From Sphingopyxis sp. (lineage in GTDB: Bacteria > Pseudomonadota > Alphaproteobacteria > Sphingomonadales > Sphingomonadaceae), in contig JAEMRT010000002.1 of the NCBI GenBank assembly GCA_016463225.1, positions 62,001 through 126,000 of the forward strand: a DNA stretch of 64,000 nt. The letters run 5' to 3'. A program made the translations under genes and the position numbers. The notes under the pieces are model-generated. The model saw only the letters and a program-made list of their open reading frames with translations. It made no database searches and was not told the origin of the DNA. How positions within the stretch are numbered: the stretch's first letter is position 1; the number at the start of each line of letters is the position of its first letter. Shown here piece by piece: positions 51,615 to 63,255 of the stretch.

Positions 51615-52379
51615 TCACGTCGACAGAAACCATTGCTCGGCTCCGCTAAGACCGATGGCGGTCAATGTCCCCGACGCATAGGCGCCGGTGTCGATGCCGA
51701 TGCGGTTGGCGCCGAAATCGACCGCTTCGGTAATCGTATGGCCATGGACAACCGTCCCCGGCCATCCACCTTCGGAATTCAGGAAGTCCTCTCGAATCCA
51801 GCGCAAATCGGATCGGCGCTGCCGTTCGAGGGTCGTTCCAGGGCGCACGCCGGCATGCACGAAAACATAATCGCCGATGCGGATCATGTCCTCACCGCGG
51901 CGAATAAAGTCGATATGTTCGGGCGGAACCCGCGCCGCAAGTCCCTCTGCCAATTCATCGAAACAGGCCGAGTCATAGCTTTCGTCGTCACCCCAATAGC
52001 TGCGAATGGTCGTGTCGCCGCCGATCCGAAAGAAATAACGAACCCGGCTACGGTCGCCGCTGAGTGCTGCGAGGAAACACTCCTCGTGATTTCCAATCAG
52101 CAGGCGCACCGCATCGAAAGGCGCCCCCAAACCAATCGCCCGTTGGACCACCGCGGCAGACTGCGGGCCGCGATCGACCAAGTCACCCAGCAGGACCAGC
52201 GTGGTGCGCGCGGGTTCCCGGTTGGCATTGTCCGCGACTATCTTTGCCAGCAAGTCGGCGAAAAGATCGTCGCAGCCATGGATATCGCCAATCGCATAGA
52301 CACGTTCGCCAGCGGGAATGCGTGCCAATACAGGCGATTCTTGAACAGGGCGGGGCTTGAAAAGTCTGAAAAGGGACAT
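51615..52379 (-). CDS. Metallophosphoesterase (Ser/Thr phosphatase-like)
   Basis: A 254-residue PPP-family protein. All metal-site motifs are present: Gly-Asp-Ile-His-Gly, Gly-Asp-Leu-Val-Asp-Arg-Gly, Gly-Asn-His-Glu-Glu, and two later histidines in Val-His-Ala-Gly and His-Gly-His-Thr. It resembles bacterial bis(5'-nucleosyl)-tetraphosphatase-like and PrpA/B-type phosphatases. Substrate unknown. It is on the opposite strand within the polysaccharide locus and divergent from wecB. Confidence 0.88.
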   Translation of the reverse strand: MSLFRLFKPRPVQESPVLARIPAGERVYAIGDIHGCDDLFADLLAKIVADNANREPARTTLVLLGDLVDRGPQSAAVVQRAIGLGAPFDAVRLLIGNHEECFLAALSGDRSRVRYFFRIGGDTTIRSYWGDDESYDSACFDELAEGLAARVPPEHIDFIRRGEDMIRIGDYVFVHAGVRPGTTLERQRRSDLRWIREDFLNSEGGWPGTVVHGHTITEAVDFGANRIGIDTGAYASGTLTAIGLSGAEQWFLST

Positions 52380-52506
52380 GGCGGTGCGCGGGTGCCTTAC
52401 CCCGAAGCAATGGTCAAGTTCGAACCGCTCGCACCCGACCGCGCCGAATTAAGCCGTCGGCAACGGCTTTTAAGCTAATCACGTTGAAACCATCGAAGAG
52501 ATTGCC

Positions 52507-53643
52507 ATGAACGCTACCACCAGTCCTGCCCGCGTCATTACCGTTTTCGGAACGCGCCCCGAAGCCATCAAGATGTTTCCCGTCGTTCACGCCCTGCGCG
52601 AACAGCCGGGGATTGACGTGCGAATTTGCGTGACGGCACAACACCGGGAAATGCTCGATCAGGTGCTCGACATTGCCCAACTGACCCCTGACATCGACCT
52701 CGATGTCATGACGCCCGACCAGTCTCTCGACGCACTGCTAGCGCGGCTCGTCGTCAGGCTTGGCGAGACGTTCGACGCCGAAAGGCCCGACCGTATCCTC
52801 GTTCACGGCGATACTCTAACGACGATGGCGGCAACCCTCGCCGCTTATTTCCGTAAAATCTCCGTCGGGCATGTCGAAGCGGGCCTGCGCAGCGGCAACA
52901 TCTATCACCCGTGGCCCGAAGAAGTGAACCGCAAGGTCGCCGGCGCTGTTGCCGACCTGCATTTCGCGCCAACCGAAACCGCCGCGGCGGCGTTGCGTGC
53001 GGAAAATGTCCCCGCAGACCGCATTCACGTCACTGGCAACACCGTCATCGACGCGCTGCTAGCGACCAAGGCGCGGATCGACGAGAATCCTTCGCTGGCC
53101 ATCGGCCTCGATCCGCTCGTCGCGCGCTTTGCCGACAAGCGGATCGTTGCCGTCACCTCGCACCGGCGGGAGAATTTCGGCGACGGGATGAAAGCCATCG
53201 CCAACGCGATCGCGGCAATTGCGGCGCGCCCGGATGTCGCCGTGGTGTTTCCGGTCCATCCCAATCCACAAGTCCGCAGCGTGATGGAGCCGATCCTCGG
53301 CAGGCTGGATAATGTCGCGCTGATCGATCCGCTCGACTATCCGCATTTCGTTCGCTTGCTCGCGACGGCCGAACTGGTGCTGACCGACAGCGGCGGGGTG
53401 CAGGAGGAAGCGCCGGCGCTCGGCAAGCCAGTGCTCGTCATGCGCGAGACGACCGAGCGCCCCGAAGGCATTGCGGCGGGTACCGCACGGCTTGTCGGAA
53501 CCGACAAAGCGCGTATTGTTTCCGAAATTTTCAGGCTTCTCGACGATAAGGATGCCTATTCGGCCATGGCCCGTGCCCATAATCCGTTCGGTGACGGCAC
53601 GGCGGCCAGACAGATTGCGGAGATTGTTGCGCGTGCCCATTGA
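52507..53643 (+). CDS. wecB: UDP-N-acetylglucosamine 2-epimerase (non-hydrolysing)
   Basis: A 378-residue protein. The N-terminus Phe-Gly-Thr-Arg-Pro-Glu-Ala-Ile-Lys-Met is followed by Val-His-Gly-Asp-Thr, His-Val-Glu-Ala-Gly-Leu-Arg-Ser, Thr-Ser-His-Arg-Arg-Glu-Asn and Asp-Ser-Gly-Gly-Val-Gln-Glu-Glu, the full WecB/MnaA signature. It converts UDP-GlcNAc to UDP-ManNAc. The next gene overlaps its 3' end. Confidence 0.96.
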   Translation: MNATTSPARVITVFGTRPEAIKMFPVVHALREQPGIDVRICVTAQHREMLDQVLDIAQLTPDIDLDVMTPDQSLDALLARLVVRLGETFDAERPDRILVHGDTLTTMAATLAAYFRKISVGHVEAGLRSGNIYHPWPEEVNRKVAGAVADLHFAPTETAAAALRAENVPADRIHVTGNTVIDALLATKARIDENPSLAIGLDPLVARFADKRIVAVTSHRRENFGDGMKAIANAIAAIAARPDVAVVFPVHPNPQVRSVMEPILGRLDNVALIDPLDYPHFVRLLATAELVLTDSGGVQEEAPALGKPVLVMRETTERPEGIAAGTARLVGTDKARIVSEIFRLLDDKDAYSAMARAHNPFGDGTAARQIAEIVARAH

Positions 53644-54928
53644 TACGGAACAAAAGGTCGCGGTCCTCGGGCTCGGCTATATCGGCCTGCCGACCGCGGC
53701 GCTGATTGCACGATCTGGGTGCAAGGTGACTGGCGTTGATGTCAGCCAGCACGTCGTTGATACGGTCAACAGCGGCAGGGTGCATATCGAGGAAGTCGAT
53801 CTCGACGGCCTCGTCCAGGGCGTGGTTTCGCGCGGTTCGCTGGTTGCGTCGATCGATGTCGTCGTAGCCGACACCTTCGTCATTGCCGTACCGACCCCGC
53901 ACGATGACGAGCATCGTCCCGACGTCAGCCACGTCCTTTCGGCCGCGCGCGCGATCGCACCGAAGCTGGACGCAGGCAATCTCGTCATTCTTGAATCCAC
54001 CTCCCCCGTCGGCACCACCGAAAAGGTGGCGGCGCTGCTCGCCGAGTTGCGTCCCGACCTGAAGGTTCCCGGCGCTTGCTCTGGCGCCGCCGACATCTTC
54101 GTGGCCTACTGCCCCGAACGCGTGCTGCCCGGCCGCATCCTCGTCGAGCTGGTCGACAACGATCGCTGTATCGGCGGCATCACCCCGCGCTGCGCGCGTC
54201 GCGCGATGACCTTTTACCGCCAGTTCGTGCGCGGCGCCTGCGTCACCACGTCGGCACGCGCCGCCGAAATGGTGAAGCTGGTCGAGAACAGCTACCGCGA
54301 CGTCAACATCGCGTTCGCCAACGAACTGTCGATGATGGCCGAGCAGATGGGGGTCGATGTGTGGGAGGTGATTCGCCTCGCCAACCGCCATCCGCGTGTC
54401 AACATCCTGCAACCCGGGCCAGGCGTCGGCGGCCATTGCATCGCGGTCGACCCCTGGTTCCTCGTTCATGGCGCGCCGGACCACAGCCGCCTGATCCGCA
54501 CCGCGCGCGAGGTCAATCTGGCGAAGACCGCGCATGTCATCGGCGCCGCCGAAATGCTGGTGTCGCAGCATCCGGGCGCCCGCGTCGCCTGCCTTGGCCT
54601 CGCCTTCAAACCCAATATCGACGATTTCCGCGAAAGCCCCGCGGTCGAGGTCGCCGCCGCGCTCGCTCGCCGCTTCGGCCAGCAGATCCAGATCGTCGAA
54701 CCCTATGCGCGCGGCCTGCCGATGGAGTTCGCCGGGACCGGCGCCGAGCTGATCGATCTCGACAGCGCGCTTGCCGCCTGTGACATTCTGATCGTCCTTG
54801 TCGACCACGACCTGTTCAAATCGATCCCGCTCGAAGAACGTGGCGAAAAGATCGTCTATGACACACGCGGTCTGTGGCTCGACCAACCGAATGTGACGGG
54901 GCCCAATCCGCTGCACCGCGCGGCCTGA
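53633..54928 (+). CDS. wecC: UDP-N-acetyl-D-mannosamine dehydrogenase
   Basis: A 431-residue nucleotide-sugar dehydrogenase. It has Leu-Gly-Tyr-Ile-Gly-Leu-Pro-Thr-Ala, Glu-Ser-Thr-Ser-Pro-Val-Gly-Thr-Thr, Tyr-Cys-Pro-Glu-Arg-Val-Leu-Pro-Gly and the catalytic cysteine in Gly-Gly-His-Cys-Ile-Ala-Val-Asp-Pro. Together with WecB it gives UDP-ManNAcA. The GTG at 53633 overlaps the wecB stop by 11 bases; nearby in-frame TTG codons are alternatives. Confidence 0.95.
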   Translation: MPIDTEQKVAVLGLGYIGLPTAALIARSGCKVTGVDVSQHVVDTVNSGRVHIEEVDLDGLVQGVVSRGSLVASIDVVVADTFVIAVPTPHDDEHRPDVSHVLSAARAIAPKLDAGNLVILESTSPVGTTEKVAALLAELRPDLKVPGACSGAADIFVAYCPERVLPGRILVELVDNDRCIGGITPRCARRAMTFYRQFVRGACVTTSARAAEMVKLVENSYRDVNIAFANELSMMAEQMGVDVWEVIRLANRHPRVNILQPGPGVGGHCIAVDPWFLVHGAPDHSRLIRTAREVNLAKTAHVIGAAEMLVSQHPGARVACLGLAFKPNIDDFRESPAVEVAAALARRFGQQIQIVEPYARGLPMEFAGTGAELIDLDSALAACDILIVLVDHDLFKSIPLEERGEKIVYDTRGLWLDQPNVTGPNPLHRAA

Positions 54929-54974
54929 CACAGCAAGGCTTGACGCGTTCGCGATGCCCTCGCATGGGCGAGGC

Positions 54975-55781
54975 ATGCTGCAACGTCTTGAAACGATCGT
55001 CGTCGAAAAGCCTTGGGGACGCACCGATATTCCGCGCGATTTCGGTAACTTCGGCGCGCGCCGGATCGGAGAAATCTGGTTCGATCATCCGGGCGGCGAC
55101 GCCGCGCCGATCATGGTCAAATTCCTGTTCACGTCCGAACGATTGTCGATTCAGGTCCACCCGGACGATTCCGCAGCGAAAGCGGCGGGTTTCGCCCGCG
55201 GCAAGGAAGAGTGCTGGTTGATCCTAAACGCCGACGCAGGCGCAGAACTTGGAGTTGGCTTGACCGCAGAAACCAGCCGTGAAGCGCTCCACGCGGCGGC
55301 GCTCGACGGATCGATCGTTGCCATGGTTGACTGGCGAGCGAGCAAGGCGAATGATTTCGTCTATAACCGCGCCGGGACGATCCATGCCATCGGCGGCGGA
55401 CTGACGGTGGTTGAAGTGCAACAGAATGTCGACTGCACGTACCGGCTATACGATTATGGACGCCCGCGCGAACTGCACCTTGATGCCGGGTTGAAGGTTG
55501 CGACGCCGGGTCCGGCGCACGACCCGCGCGACACCGTTGTTGATCCTGCCGCGAACCGCATGCTGGTCAGCGGCCCGCATTTCTTTCTTGCCCAGCTCGC
55601 GGGCCCGGTCGATCCAGCGATCCTGGCCCAAGCGGTCGGCGAACTCACTTTTGTTCCCCTGTCCGCCGGTTGCGCGGCGGCGGGCGAGACGGTGGCGCTG
55701 GGCGAAGCGGTGCTGCTCGACGACGCGTCGCTGATCGTCATCGAACCCGGCAGCCGCGCCCTGCTGTGCTGGGCCGCCTGA
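54975..55781 (+). CDS. manA: Class I mannose-6-phosphate isomerase-like protein
   Basis: A 268-residue cupin-type isomerase. It has Lys-Pro-Trp-Gly near the start, the zinc motif Ile-Gln-Val-His-Pro-Asp-Asp, Gly-Thr-Ile-His-Ala-Ile-Gly-Gly-Gly and [12 protein letters not shown]. It interconverts fructose-6-phosphate and mannose-6-phosphate, feeding GDP-mannose for Gmd. The ATG at 54975 fits the family N-terminus; one at 54954 would add seven residues. Confidence 0.85.
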   Translation: MLQRLETIVVEKPWGRTDIPRDFGNFGARRIGEIWFDHPGGDAAPIMVKFLFTSERLSIQVHPDDSAAKAAGFARGKEECWLILNADAGAELGVGLTAETSREALHAAALDGSIVAMVDWRASKANDFVYNRAGTIHAIGGGLTVVEVQQNVDCTYRLYDYGRPRELHLDAGLKVATPGPAHDPRDTVVDPAANRMLVSGPHFFLAQLAGPVDPAILAQAVGELTFVPLSAGCAAAGETVALGEAVLLDDASLIVIEPGSRALLCWAA

Positions 55782-55799
55782 CCGGCGCATCGCCCTCCC

Positions 55800-55828
55800 C
55801 TTGCGGCTCCGCGCCCGATCTCCCATAT
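55800..55828 (+). promoter_or_regulatory. Heat-shock (RpoH)-like promoter of hslVU
   Basis: CTTGCG at 55800-55805 is followed, after a 15-base spacer, by TCCCATAT at 55821-55828. This is close to the sigma-32 consensus (CTTGAA, then CCCCATNT). Transcription would begin about 55834-55837, at or beside the hslV ATG, which has no Shine-Dalgarno. Confidence 0.45.
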
Positions 55829-55836
55829 CGCCTCTC

Positions 55837-56403
55837 ATGACCAGTCCCCACGCACAAAGCGCCGCCCCCTGGCACGGAACCACCATCCTCTCCGCCCGCA
55901 CCGCCGACAAGGTCGTCGTCATCGGCGACGGTCAGGTGTCGATGGGCCAGACGGTGATGAAGCCCAACGCGCGCAAGGTGCGCCGCCTGCACGATGGCAG
56001 CGTCATCGGCGGCTTTGCCGGCGCGACCGCCGACGCCTTCACCCTCTTCGAACGGCTCGAAGCCAAACTCGAACGCCATAACGGTCAGTTGCTCCGCGCC
56101 GCGGTCGAACTCGCCAAGGACTGGCGCACCGACAAATATCTCCGCAATCTGGAAGCGATGATGATCGTCGCCGACAAGGAGGTGACTTTGGTCATCACCG
56201 GCAACGGCGACGTGCTGGAGCCCAAGGGCGGCATCGCAGCGATCGGATCGGGTGGCAATTATGCGCTCGCCGCGGCGACCGCGCTCGCCGAATATGAACA
56301 GGATGCCGAAGTGCTGGTCCGCAAGGCGATGCAGGTCGCCGCCGACATCTGCGTCTATACCAACGACCAGTTCACCCAGGAAACCATCGAAACCCAGGCG
56401 TAA
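55837..56403 (+). CDS. hslV: ATP-dependent protease peptidase subunit HslV
   Basis: A 188-residue proteasome-like peptidase. A 14-residue propeptide precedes the catalytic N-terminal threonine (His-Gly-Thr15-Thr16-Ile-Leu-Ser), and [12 protein letters not shown] follows, as in alphaproteobacterial HslV. Twelve subunits form a chamber fed by HslU. The start ATG at 55837 lacks a Shine-Dalgarno. hslU begins five bases after its stop. Confidence 0.97.
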   Translation: MTSPHAQSAAPWHGTTILSARTADKVVVIGDGQVSMGQTVMKPNARKVRRLHDGSVIGGFAGATADAFTLFERLEAKLERHNGQLLRAAVELAKDWRTDKYLRNLEAMMIVADKEVTLVITGNGDVLEPKGGIAAIGSGGNYALAAATALAEYEQDAEVLVRKAMQVAADICVYTNDQFTQETIETQA

Positions 56404-56408
56404 AACAG

Positions 56409-57710
56409 ATGAACAAAGACCTGACTCCCAAGGCGATCGTCGCTGCGCTCGACACGCACATCATCGGCCAGGACGCCGCCAAGCGCGCGGTCGCGGTGGC
56501 GCTGCGCAATCGCTGGCGCCGCCAGCAGCTCTCGGCTGATTTGCGCGACGAGGTGACGCCGAAGAATATCCTGATGATCGGCCCCACCGGCTGCGGCAAG
56601 ACCGAGATTTCGCGCCGGCTGGCGAAGCTCGCCGACGCGCCGTTCATCAAGGTCGAAGCGACCAAGTTCACCGAGGTCGGCTATGTCGGTCGCGACGTCG
56701 AACAAATCGCCCGGGACTTGGTCGAAGAAGCGGTGCGGCTGGAAAAGGACCGCCGCCGCGAAGCGGTGCGCGCCGCCGCCGAAGAGGCCGCGATGGAACG
56801 GCTGCTCGATGCGCTCACCGGCAAGGGCGCGAGCGAGGCGACGCGCCAGAGCTTTCGCCAGCGCATCCGCGAAGGGCACCTCGATGACAGCGAGGTCGAG
56901 ATCGAGGTTGCAGACACGCCGAGCATGCCGTTCGAGCTGCCGGGCCAGCCGGGCCAGATGGGGATGATCAACCTGTCGGACATGCTCGGCAAGGCAATGG
57001 GCGGGGCACCGAAGAAGCGCCGCAAGCTGAAGGTCATCGAGGCCGCGACGCGGTTGATCGAGGAGGAGCAGGACAAGCGCCTCGATCAGGATGATGTCGC
57101 CCGCATCGCGCTCGCCGATGCCGAGGCGAACGGCATCGTCTTCCTCGACGAGATCGACAAGATCGCGGTAAGCGACGTGCGCGGCGGATCGGTGAGCCGT
57201 GAAGGCGTCCAGCGCGACCTGCTGCCCTTGATCGAAGGCACGACCGTCGCGACCAAATATGGCCCGATGAAAACCGACCATATCCTGTTCATCGCCTCGG
57301 GTGCCTTCCATGTCGCCAAGCCCAGCGATCTGCTCCCCGAGCTCCAGGGCCGTCTGCCAATCCGCGTCGAGCTGAGCGCGCTGACTGAAAGCGATTTCGT
57401 CCGCATTCTGAGCGAGACCAAGGCGGGGCTGCCCGAACAATATTCGGCGCTGCTCGGTACCGAGGGTGTCAGCCTGTCGTTCACCGACGACGCGATCGCA
57501 CGCGTCGCCAGGCTCGCCGCCGAGGTCAACGAACGCGTCGAAAATATCGGCGCACGGCGGCTCCAGACGATCATGGAGAAGCTGGTCGAAGAGGTCAGCT
57601 TCGGCGCCGAGGACATGTCGGGGACCACGCTCGCCATCGATGCCGCCTATGTCGAGCGCCAGCTGTCGGAGATTGTCGGCGATACTGACCTCAGCAAATA
57701 TGTCCTCTGA
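56409..57710 (+). CDS. hslU: ATP-dependent protease ATPase subunit HslU
   Basis: A 433-residue AAA+ unfoldase. It has Gly-Gln-Asp-Ala-Ala-Lys-Arg, Walker A Gly-Pro-Thr-Gly-Cys-Gly-Lys-Thr at 58-65, the pore loop Gly-Tyr-Val-Gly-Arg-Asp-Val, the I-domain, Walker B Phe-Leu-Asp-Glu-Ile-Asp-Lys, and the C-terminal Leu-Ser-Lys-Tyr-Val-Leu tail that docks into HslV. Co-transcribed with hslV. Confidence 0.97.
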   Translation: MNKDLTPKAIVAALDTHIIGQDAAKRAVAVALRNRWRRQQLSADLRDEVTPKNILMIGPTGCGKTEISRRLAKLADAPFIKVEATKFTEVGYVGRDVEQIARDLVEEAVRLEKDRRREAVRAAAEEAAMERLLDALTGKGASEATRQSFRQRIREGHLDDSEVEIEVADTPSMPFELPGQPGQMGMINLSDMLGKAMGGAPKKRRKLKVIEAATRLIEEEQDKRLDQDDVARIALADAEANGIVFLDEIDKIAVSDVRGGSVSREGVQRDLLPLIEGTTVATKYGPMKTDHILFIASGAFHVAKPSDLLPELQGRLPIRVELSALTESDFVRILSETKAGLPEQYSALLGTEGVSLSFTDDAIARVARLAAEVNERVENIGARRLQTIMEKLVEEVSFGAEDMSGTTLAIDAAYVERQLSEIVGDTDLSKYVL

Positions 57711-57853
57711 ACGCGTCTCATTCCGGCGGGCTTAAATCGCACTCTTTTCAGCCAGTCGTTGACCGAACTTCATTTGACTTTCGCGCCTCGTCAATGCGAT
57801 GAACGGCGCGACACGGTCGACACGGGTTGCAACCGACCGGCGCGGAGACAATA

Positions 57854-58720
57854 ATGACCGACGAGGATGTCGCCCCGGAGCAGGGCGAGCTGGCGATTAC
57901 GCGCACCGGCGACCGGCTTCGGCTGGCGCGGGAGGCTGCGGGATTGTCGCTTGCCGATGTGGCGACGCGGACGCGGATCACCCAGCGTCACCTCTCCGCG
58001 ATCGAAAAGTCCGATTTCTCTGAGCTTCCGGGCCGAACCTATGTCACCGGCTTTGCCCGCGCCTACGCCCGCGCGGTCGACTTGCCCGAGGCCGAGATCG
58101 GCGCCGCAGTGCGCCGCGAGCTCGAAGAGAACGCCTATGGCGCCCGGCCGCTGTACGAAGCCTATGAACCCACCGACCCGGCCCGCCTGCCCACCGCCCG
58201 GATGACGTGGACGCTGGTGATCGTCGCCCTGCTGCTTGCGTCGGCTTATGGCGTGTGGCGTTTCCTTTCGGTCGAGCCCGGCGAAGCGCTGGTCGCCGCG
58301 CAGAACCGTGCTGCCGACGCATCCGAAGCGCCGCAAAGCGACGCCGCCGCGCCGCCAACGACCAAGGCCAGCACCACCCGGTCGGCCATCGCCGCCAATG
58401 CGCCGGTGGTGCTGACGGGTATCTCGGAGGTGTGGATCGGGTTCGATGACGCCGCGGGCAAGACCGAAAACTGGCGCACGCTCGATGCGGGTGAAACCTA
58501 TCAGGTGCCGGCCGAATATACCGAACAGTTTACGCTGCGCACGAGCATTCCGCAGGCGCTGAAGGTCACCGTTGGCGGCCGCGACGTCGGGGCGATCGGT
58601 CCCGCCGACACGCTGGTAAAGGGCGTCTCGCTCAAGCCTGCCGATCTGGTGGCGCGCGCCGAAGGCAATGGTGCACCCGGCGCTGCGGCGCCAGCAACAC
58701 GCGCGCTACCCAAGGGCTGA
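57854..58720 (+). CDS. RodZ-like HTH membrane protein
   Basis: A 288-residue protein. The N-terminal cytoplasmic HTH spans about 18-85 (Leu-Arg-Leu-Ala-Arg-Glu-Ala-Ala-Gly-Leu-Ser-Leu, then Leu-Pro-Gly-Arg-Thr-Tyr-Val-Thr-Gly-Phe). One transmembrane helix lies at about 118-137, then an Ala/Thr/Ser-rich linker and a periplasmic DUF4115 beta domain. This is the RodZ layout, associated with MreB and cell shape. The ATG at 57854 follows GGAGACA. Confidence 0.88.
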   Translation: MTDEDVAPEQGELAITRTGDRLRLAREAAGLSLADVATRTRITQRHLSAIEKSDFSELPGRTYVTGFARAYARAVDLPEAEIGAAVRRELEENAYGARPLYEAYEPTDPARLPTARMTWTLVIVALLLASAYGVWRFLSVEPGEALVAAQNRAADASEAPQSDAAAPPTTKASTTRSAIAANAPVVLTGISEVWIGFDDAAGKTENWRTLDAGETYQVPAEYTEQFTLRTSIPQALKVTVGGRDVGAIGPADTLVKGVSLKPADLVARAEGNGAPGAAAPATRALPKG

Positions 58721-58834
58721 AACGGCCATCTTTTGGGCCGGCGCGAACGGCAGTGCACCGAATTGGGTTTGCGCTGCCGCACTTTGCCGCGTTATGAACG
58801 ACAAAATGGTTAATTGGTGGGGGCCGAACGGCAG

Positions 58835-59788
58835 ATGAAAATGCGTCAGATCACTTTCCTGGGAGCCGCAACGATTGCGCTGGCGGCAACCATGCCAGCG
58901 CCGGCGCAAGAGGGCGCCATCGACAAGCGGGTTGAACGGCTCGAAAAGGAAATGCGGGCGGTCCAGCGCTCGGTCTTCCCCGGCGGCAGCCCGACCTTCT
59001 TCGAAGGCGAGATCGCGCCCGACAATACGCCCGGCGAGCGAGCGCGCAGCAACGCGCCGGTGATCGACCTGACCGCGCGCGTTGATGCGCTCGAAACTCA
59101 GCTGCAGACGCTGACCGGCCAGACCGAGCAGAATGCGTTTCAGCTGCGCGAGCTCGAAAAACAGTTTACCGCCTACAAGGCCGAGATGGACAAGCGTTTC
59201 GCCGATCCCGCGGCCACCGCGACCCCCGCCAGCCTCTCCCCTGCGCCAACCGTGCCAACCGTAAAGCCGCCGGCGGCGGCATCGACGGTTGCAGCCGCCC
59301 CCGCGAAAAAGCCGGTGGCGGCTGCCGCCAAACCGGCGACCACGACGCCCAACGCGGCGCGGCTCGCCATGGTCAAAAAGGTCGAGATTCCGGCGACCGG
59401 CAACGACACGAAAGACGCCTATGATTACGGCTATCGATTGTGGGAAGCCAAGCTTTATCCCGAGGCGCAGGTCCAGCTGAAACAGGTCGTCACCAAATGG
59501 CCGACCAGCAGTCAGGCCAGCTTTGCCCAGAATTTGCTCGGCCGCGCCTATCTCGACGAGGGCAAGCCCAGCCTGGCCGCGGTGGCCTTCTATAACAATT
59601 ACAAAGACCGCCCCAGCGGCGCGCGTGCGCCGCACAGCCTGATGTACATGGGCGTTGCGCTCGACAAGCTGGGCCGCAAGGCCGACGCGTGCAAGGCGTT
59701 CCGCGAGCTCGAAGAAGTCTATGGTGACAAAGCGCCGCAGGATGTTCGAACCGATGCAGCCGCCGCAAAAACAAAAGCTGGTTGCTGA
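58835..59788 (+). CDS. cpoB: Cell division coordinator CpoB / YbgF-like periplasmic protein
   Basis: A 317-residue protein. A signal peptide ends at about residue 25. A coiled coil at about 28-120 includes two short heptad stretches, followed by an Ala/Pro/Lys-rich linker and a C-terminal TPR domain (Ala-Tyr-Asp-Tyr-Gly-Tyr-Arg-Leu-Trp onward). It belongs to the Tol-Pal-associated family that couples outer-membrane constriction to peptidoglycan synthesis. The tol-pal genes are not in the window. The tilS start lies inside its 3' end. Confidence 0.9.
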   Translation: MKMRQITFLGAATIALAATMPAPAQEGAIDKRVERLEKEMRAVQRSVFPGGSPTFFEGEIAPDNTPGERARSNAPVIDLTARVDALETQLQTLTGQTEQNAFQLRELEKQFTAYKAEMDKRFADPAATATPASLSPAPTVPTVKPPAAASTVAAAPAKKPVAAAAKPATTTPNAARLAMVKKVEIPATGNDTKDAYDYGYRLWEAKLYPEAQVQLKQVVTKWPTSSQASFAQNLLGRAYLDEGKPSLAAVAFYNNYKDRPSGARAPHSLMYMGVALDKLGRKADACKAFRELEEVYGDKAPQDVRTDAAAAKTKAGC

Positions 59789-60746
59789 CCGCGACAGCGC
59801 TGACCGGCTGGCGGGCGACCTTCGCGCGCTCGCTGGCTCCGACTGGCACCGGTTCCACTATGGCATCGCGGTGTCCGGCGGCCCCGACAGCATGGCGTTG
59901 CTCTGGCTGATGGCGACGCTGCTGCCCGGGCAGGTCTGGGCGGCGACGGTCGATCATGGCCTCCGCAAAGGATCCGACGACGAAGCGCGCATGGTTGCGG
60001 GTTTTTGCGGGCGCGAGCATATCCCGCATTCAACCCTGCGGCCCGCGGCGCCGATCAAGGGGTCGTTGCAGGCAGCCGCGCGCGCCGAGCGATACCAGCT
60101 GCTCGACCAATGGCGCGGCGCCAACGCCCTCGACCATATCGTCACCGCGCATCATGCCGACGATCAGCTCGAAACGATCGTCATGCGCCTCAATCGCAGC
60201 AGCGGCGTCGGCGGCCTTGCGGCGATCCGTGCCCGCAATGGCGTGGTCATGCGGCCGCTGTTGCACTGGCGGCGCGACGATCTGGTCGGCCTGGCGCTTG
60301 AGAATGATCTGCCCTTTGTCGACGACCCGTCGAACAGCGACAACCGCTTTGACCGCGCACGGCTGCGACAGGCGCTGAAATCGCAGACAGTACTTGATCC
60401 CGCCGCTGCGGCGCGGTCGGCGGGCTGGCTGGCCGAAGCCGATGAAGCGCTCGACTGGGCGGTCGACCGCCTGATCGCATCATGGCCGGACGCGTCCGAC
60501 GTCGCGGTGATCCGCAACGAAGCTTATCCGCCCGAAATGTTCCGCCGCATTGTCGCGCAGCGCTTGCGCGCGAACGCCCCGCAGCTGGCCGTCCGCGGCG
60601 CCTCGCTCGATGGCGTCATTGCAGCGATGCACGAGGGTAAGCGCGCAATGGTCGGGGCGCTGCTGATCGACCCGGTTCGCGGCTTTGAATCGACGATTTG
60701 GCGCATTTCTGCTGCGCCGCGCCGGAAACTGCCCAAAAAGGCCTGA
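59754..60746 (+). CDS. tilS: tRNA(Ile)-lysidine synthase TilS
   Basis: A 330-residue N-type ATP pyrophosphatase. The P-loop is Ala-Val-Ser-Gly-Gly-Pro-Asp-Ser-Met-Ala, followed by Val-Asp-His-Gly-Leu-Arg, Thr-Ala-His-His-Ala-Asp-Asp-Gln and Val-Asp-Asp-Pro-Ser-Asn. It modifies the CAU anticodon of tRNA-Ile. It is short at the C-terminus compared with E. coli TilS (about 430 residues), usual in alphaproteobacteria. The start overlaps cpoB by 35 bases; an ATG at 59742 is the alternative. Confidence 0.95.
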   Translation: MQPPQKQKLVADRDSADRLAGDLRALAGSDWHRFHYGIAVSGGPDSMALLWLMATLLPGQVWAATVDHGLRKGSDDEARMVAGFCGREHIPHSTLRPAAPIKGSLQAAARAERYQLLDQWRGANALDHIVTAHHADDQLETIVMRLNRSSGVGGLAAIRARNGVVMRPLLHWRRDDLVGLALENDLPFVDDPSNSDNRFDRARLRQALKSQTVLDPAAAARSAGWLAEADEALDWAVDRLIASWPDASDVAVIRNEAYPPEMFRRIVAQRLRANAPQLAVRGASLDGVIAAMHEGKRAMVGALLIDPVRGFESTIWRISAAPRRKLPKKA

Positions 60747-60754
60747 TTGCCTCA

Positions 60755-60782
60755 TTGTCATTTAACCTGATTATCCTATCTT
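60755..60782 (+). promoter_or_regulatory. Candidate sigma-70-type promoter of ftsH
   Basis: TTGTCA at 60755-60760 and TATCTT at 60777-60782 are spaced by 16 bases in the short AT-rich gap before ftsH. Match quality is moderate. Confidence 0.3.
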
Positions 60783-60827
60783 GTGGGGACAGGAGCGCGT
60801 GGCCGCGCCGATCAGGAAAGTACTCGC

Positions 60828-62774
<1,947 letters not shown>

Positions 62775-62812
62775 TCCAATCGGCCTGGCACGTTCGATTC
62801 AGGGGTTATTCA

Positions 62813-63223
62813 TTGGCTGACGGCATTTTGCGGCGCATGATCCTCGGGAAACGCGCTCGCATTTTGCCTGTCCTGCTCGTGGCGCCGTTTCTGGGCGCGA
62901 TGGCGCCGGGTGACATGAGCGTCGCCGCCTTTCTGATGCGCGCCGACTCGCTCGCCCGGCTTGGTCCGCTCGCGTTGGCAACCCCGCAGGGTAACCAGTT
63001 GAAAGGCGAGGTCATTGCCGCGGGAAAACGCTACAAAGCGCGGATCGATGCCGACCGCCGCGCCGGGCGCAAAACCACCAGTTGCCCGCCCGAATCGGGA
63101 ACGCTGACGCCCGATCAGTGGCTGGCGCATCTGCGATCCTATCCCGCCCCGGTCCGCAAGACCGTCAGCATCAATGCGGCGTTCGACGCGTTGATGAAGA
63201 AACGCTACCCCTGCCCCGTCTGA
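62813..63223 (+). CDS. Small exported protein downstream of ftsH, unknown function
   Basis: A 136-residue protein. An N-terminal basic and hydrophobic segment looks like a signal peptide, and two cysteines (Ser-Cys-Pro near residue 93 and Pro-Cys-Pro at the end) may form a disulfide. The TTG at 62813 follows AGGGG at seven bases; the ATG at 62837 has no Shine-Dalgarno. I do not recognise a function. Confidence 0.6.
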   Translation: MADGILRRMILGKRARILPVLLVAPFLGAMAPGDMSVAAFLMRADSLARLGPLALATPQGNQLKGEVIAAGKRYKARIDADRRAGRKTTSCPPESGTLTPDQWLAHLRSYPAPVRKTVSINAAFDALMKKRYPCPV

Positions 63224-63255
63224 TCCGCCATGGAGCGTCGACAAAGGAGACGGCA

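Noticed and set aside
53531-55024. A 497-residue minus-strand open frame opposite wecC
   Set aside because: wecC has the complete catalytic motif set. The antisense frame is composed of Asp/Arg/Gly-rich filler without motifs.
58721-58834. Intrinsic terminator after the RodZ-like gene
   Set aside because: A 5-bp CGGCC/GGCCG pairing exists but it is weak and no T run follows it.
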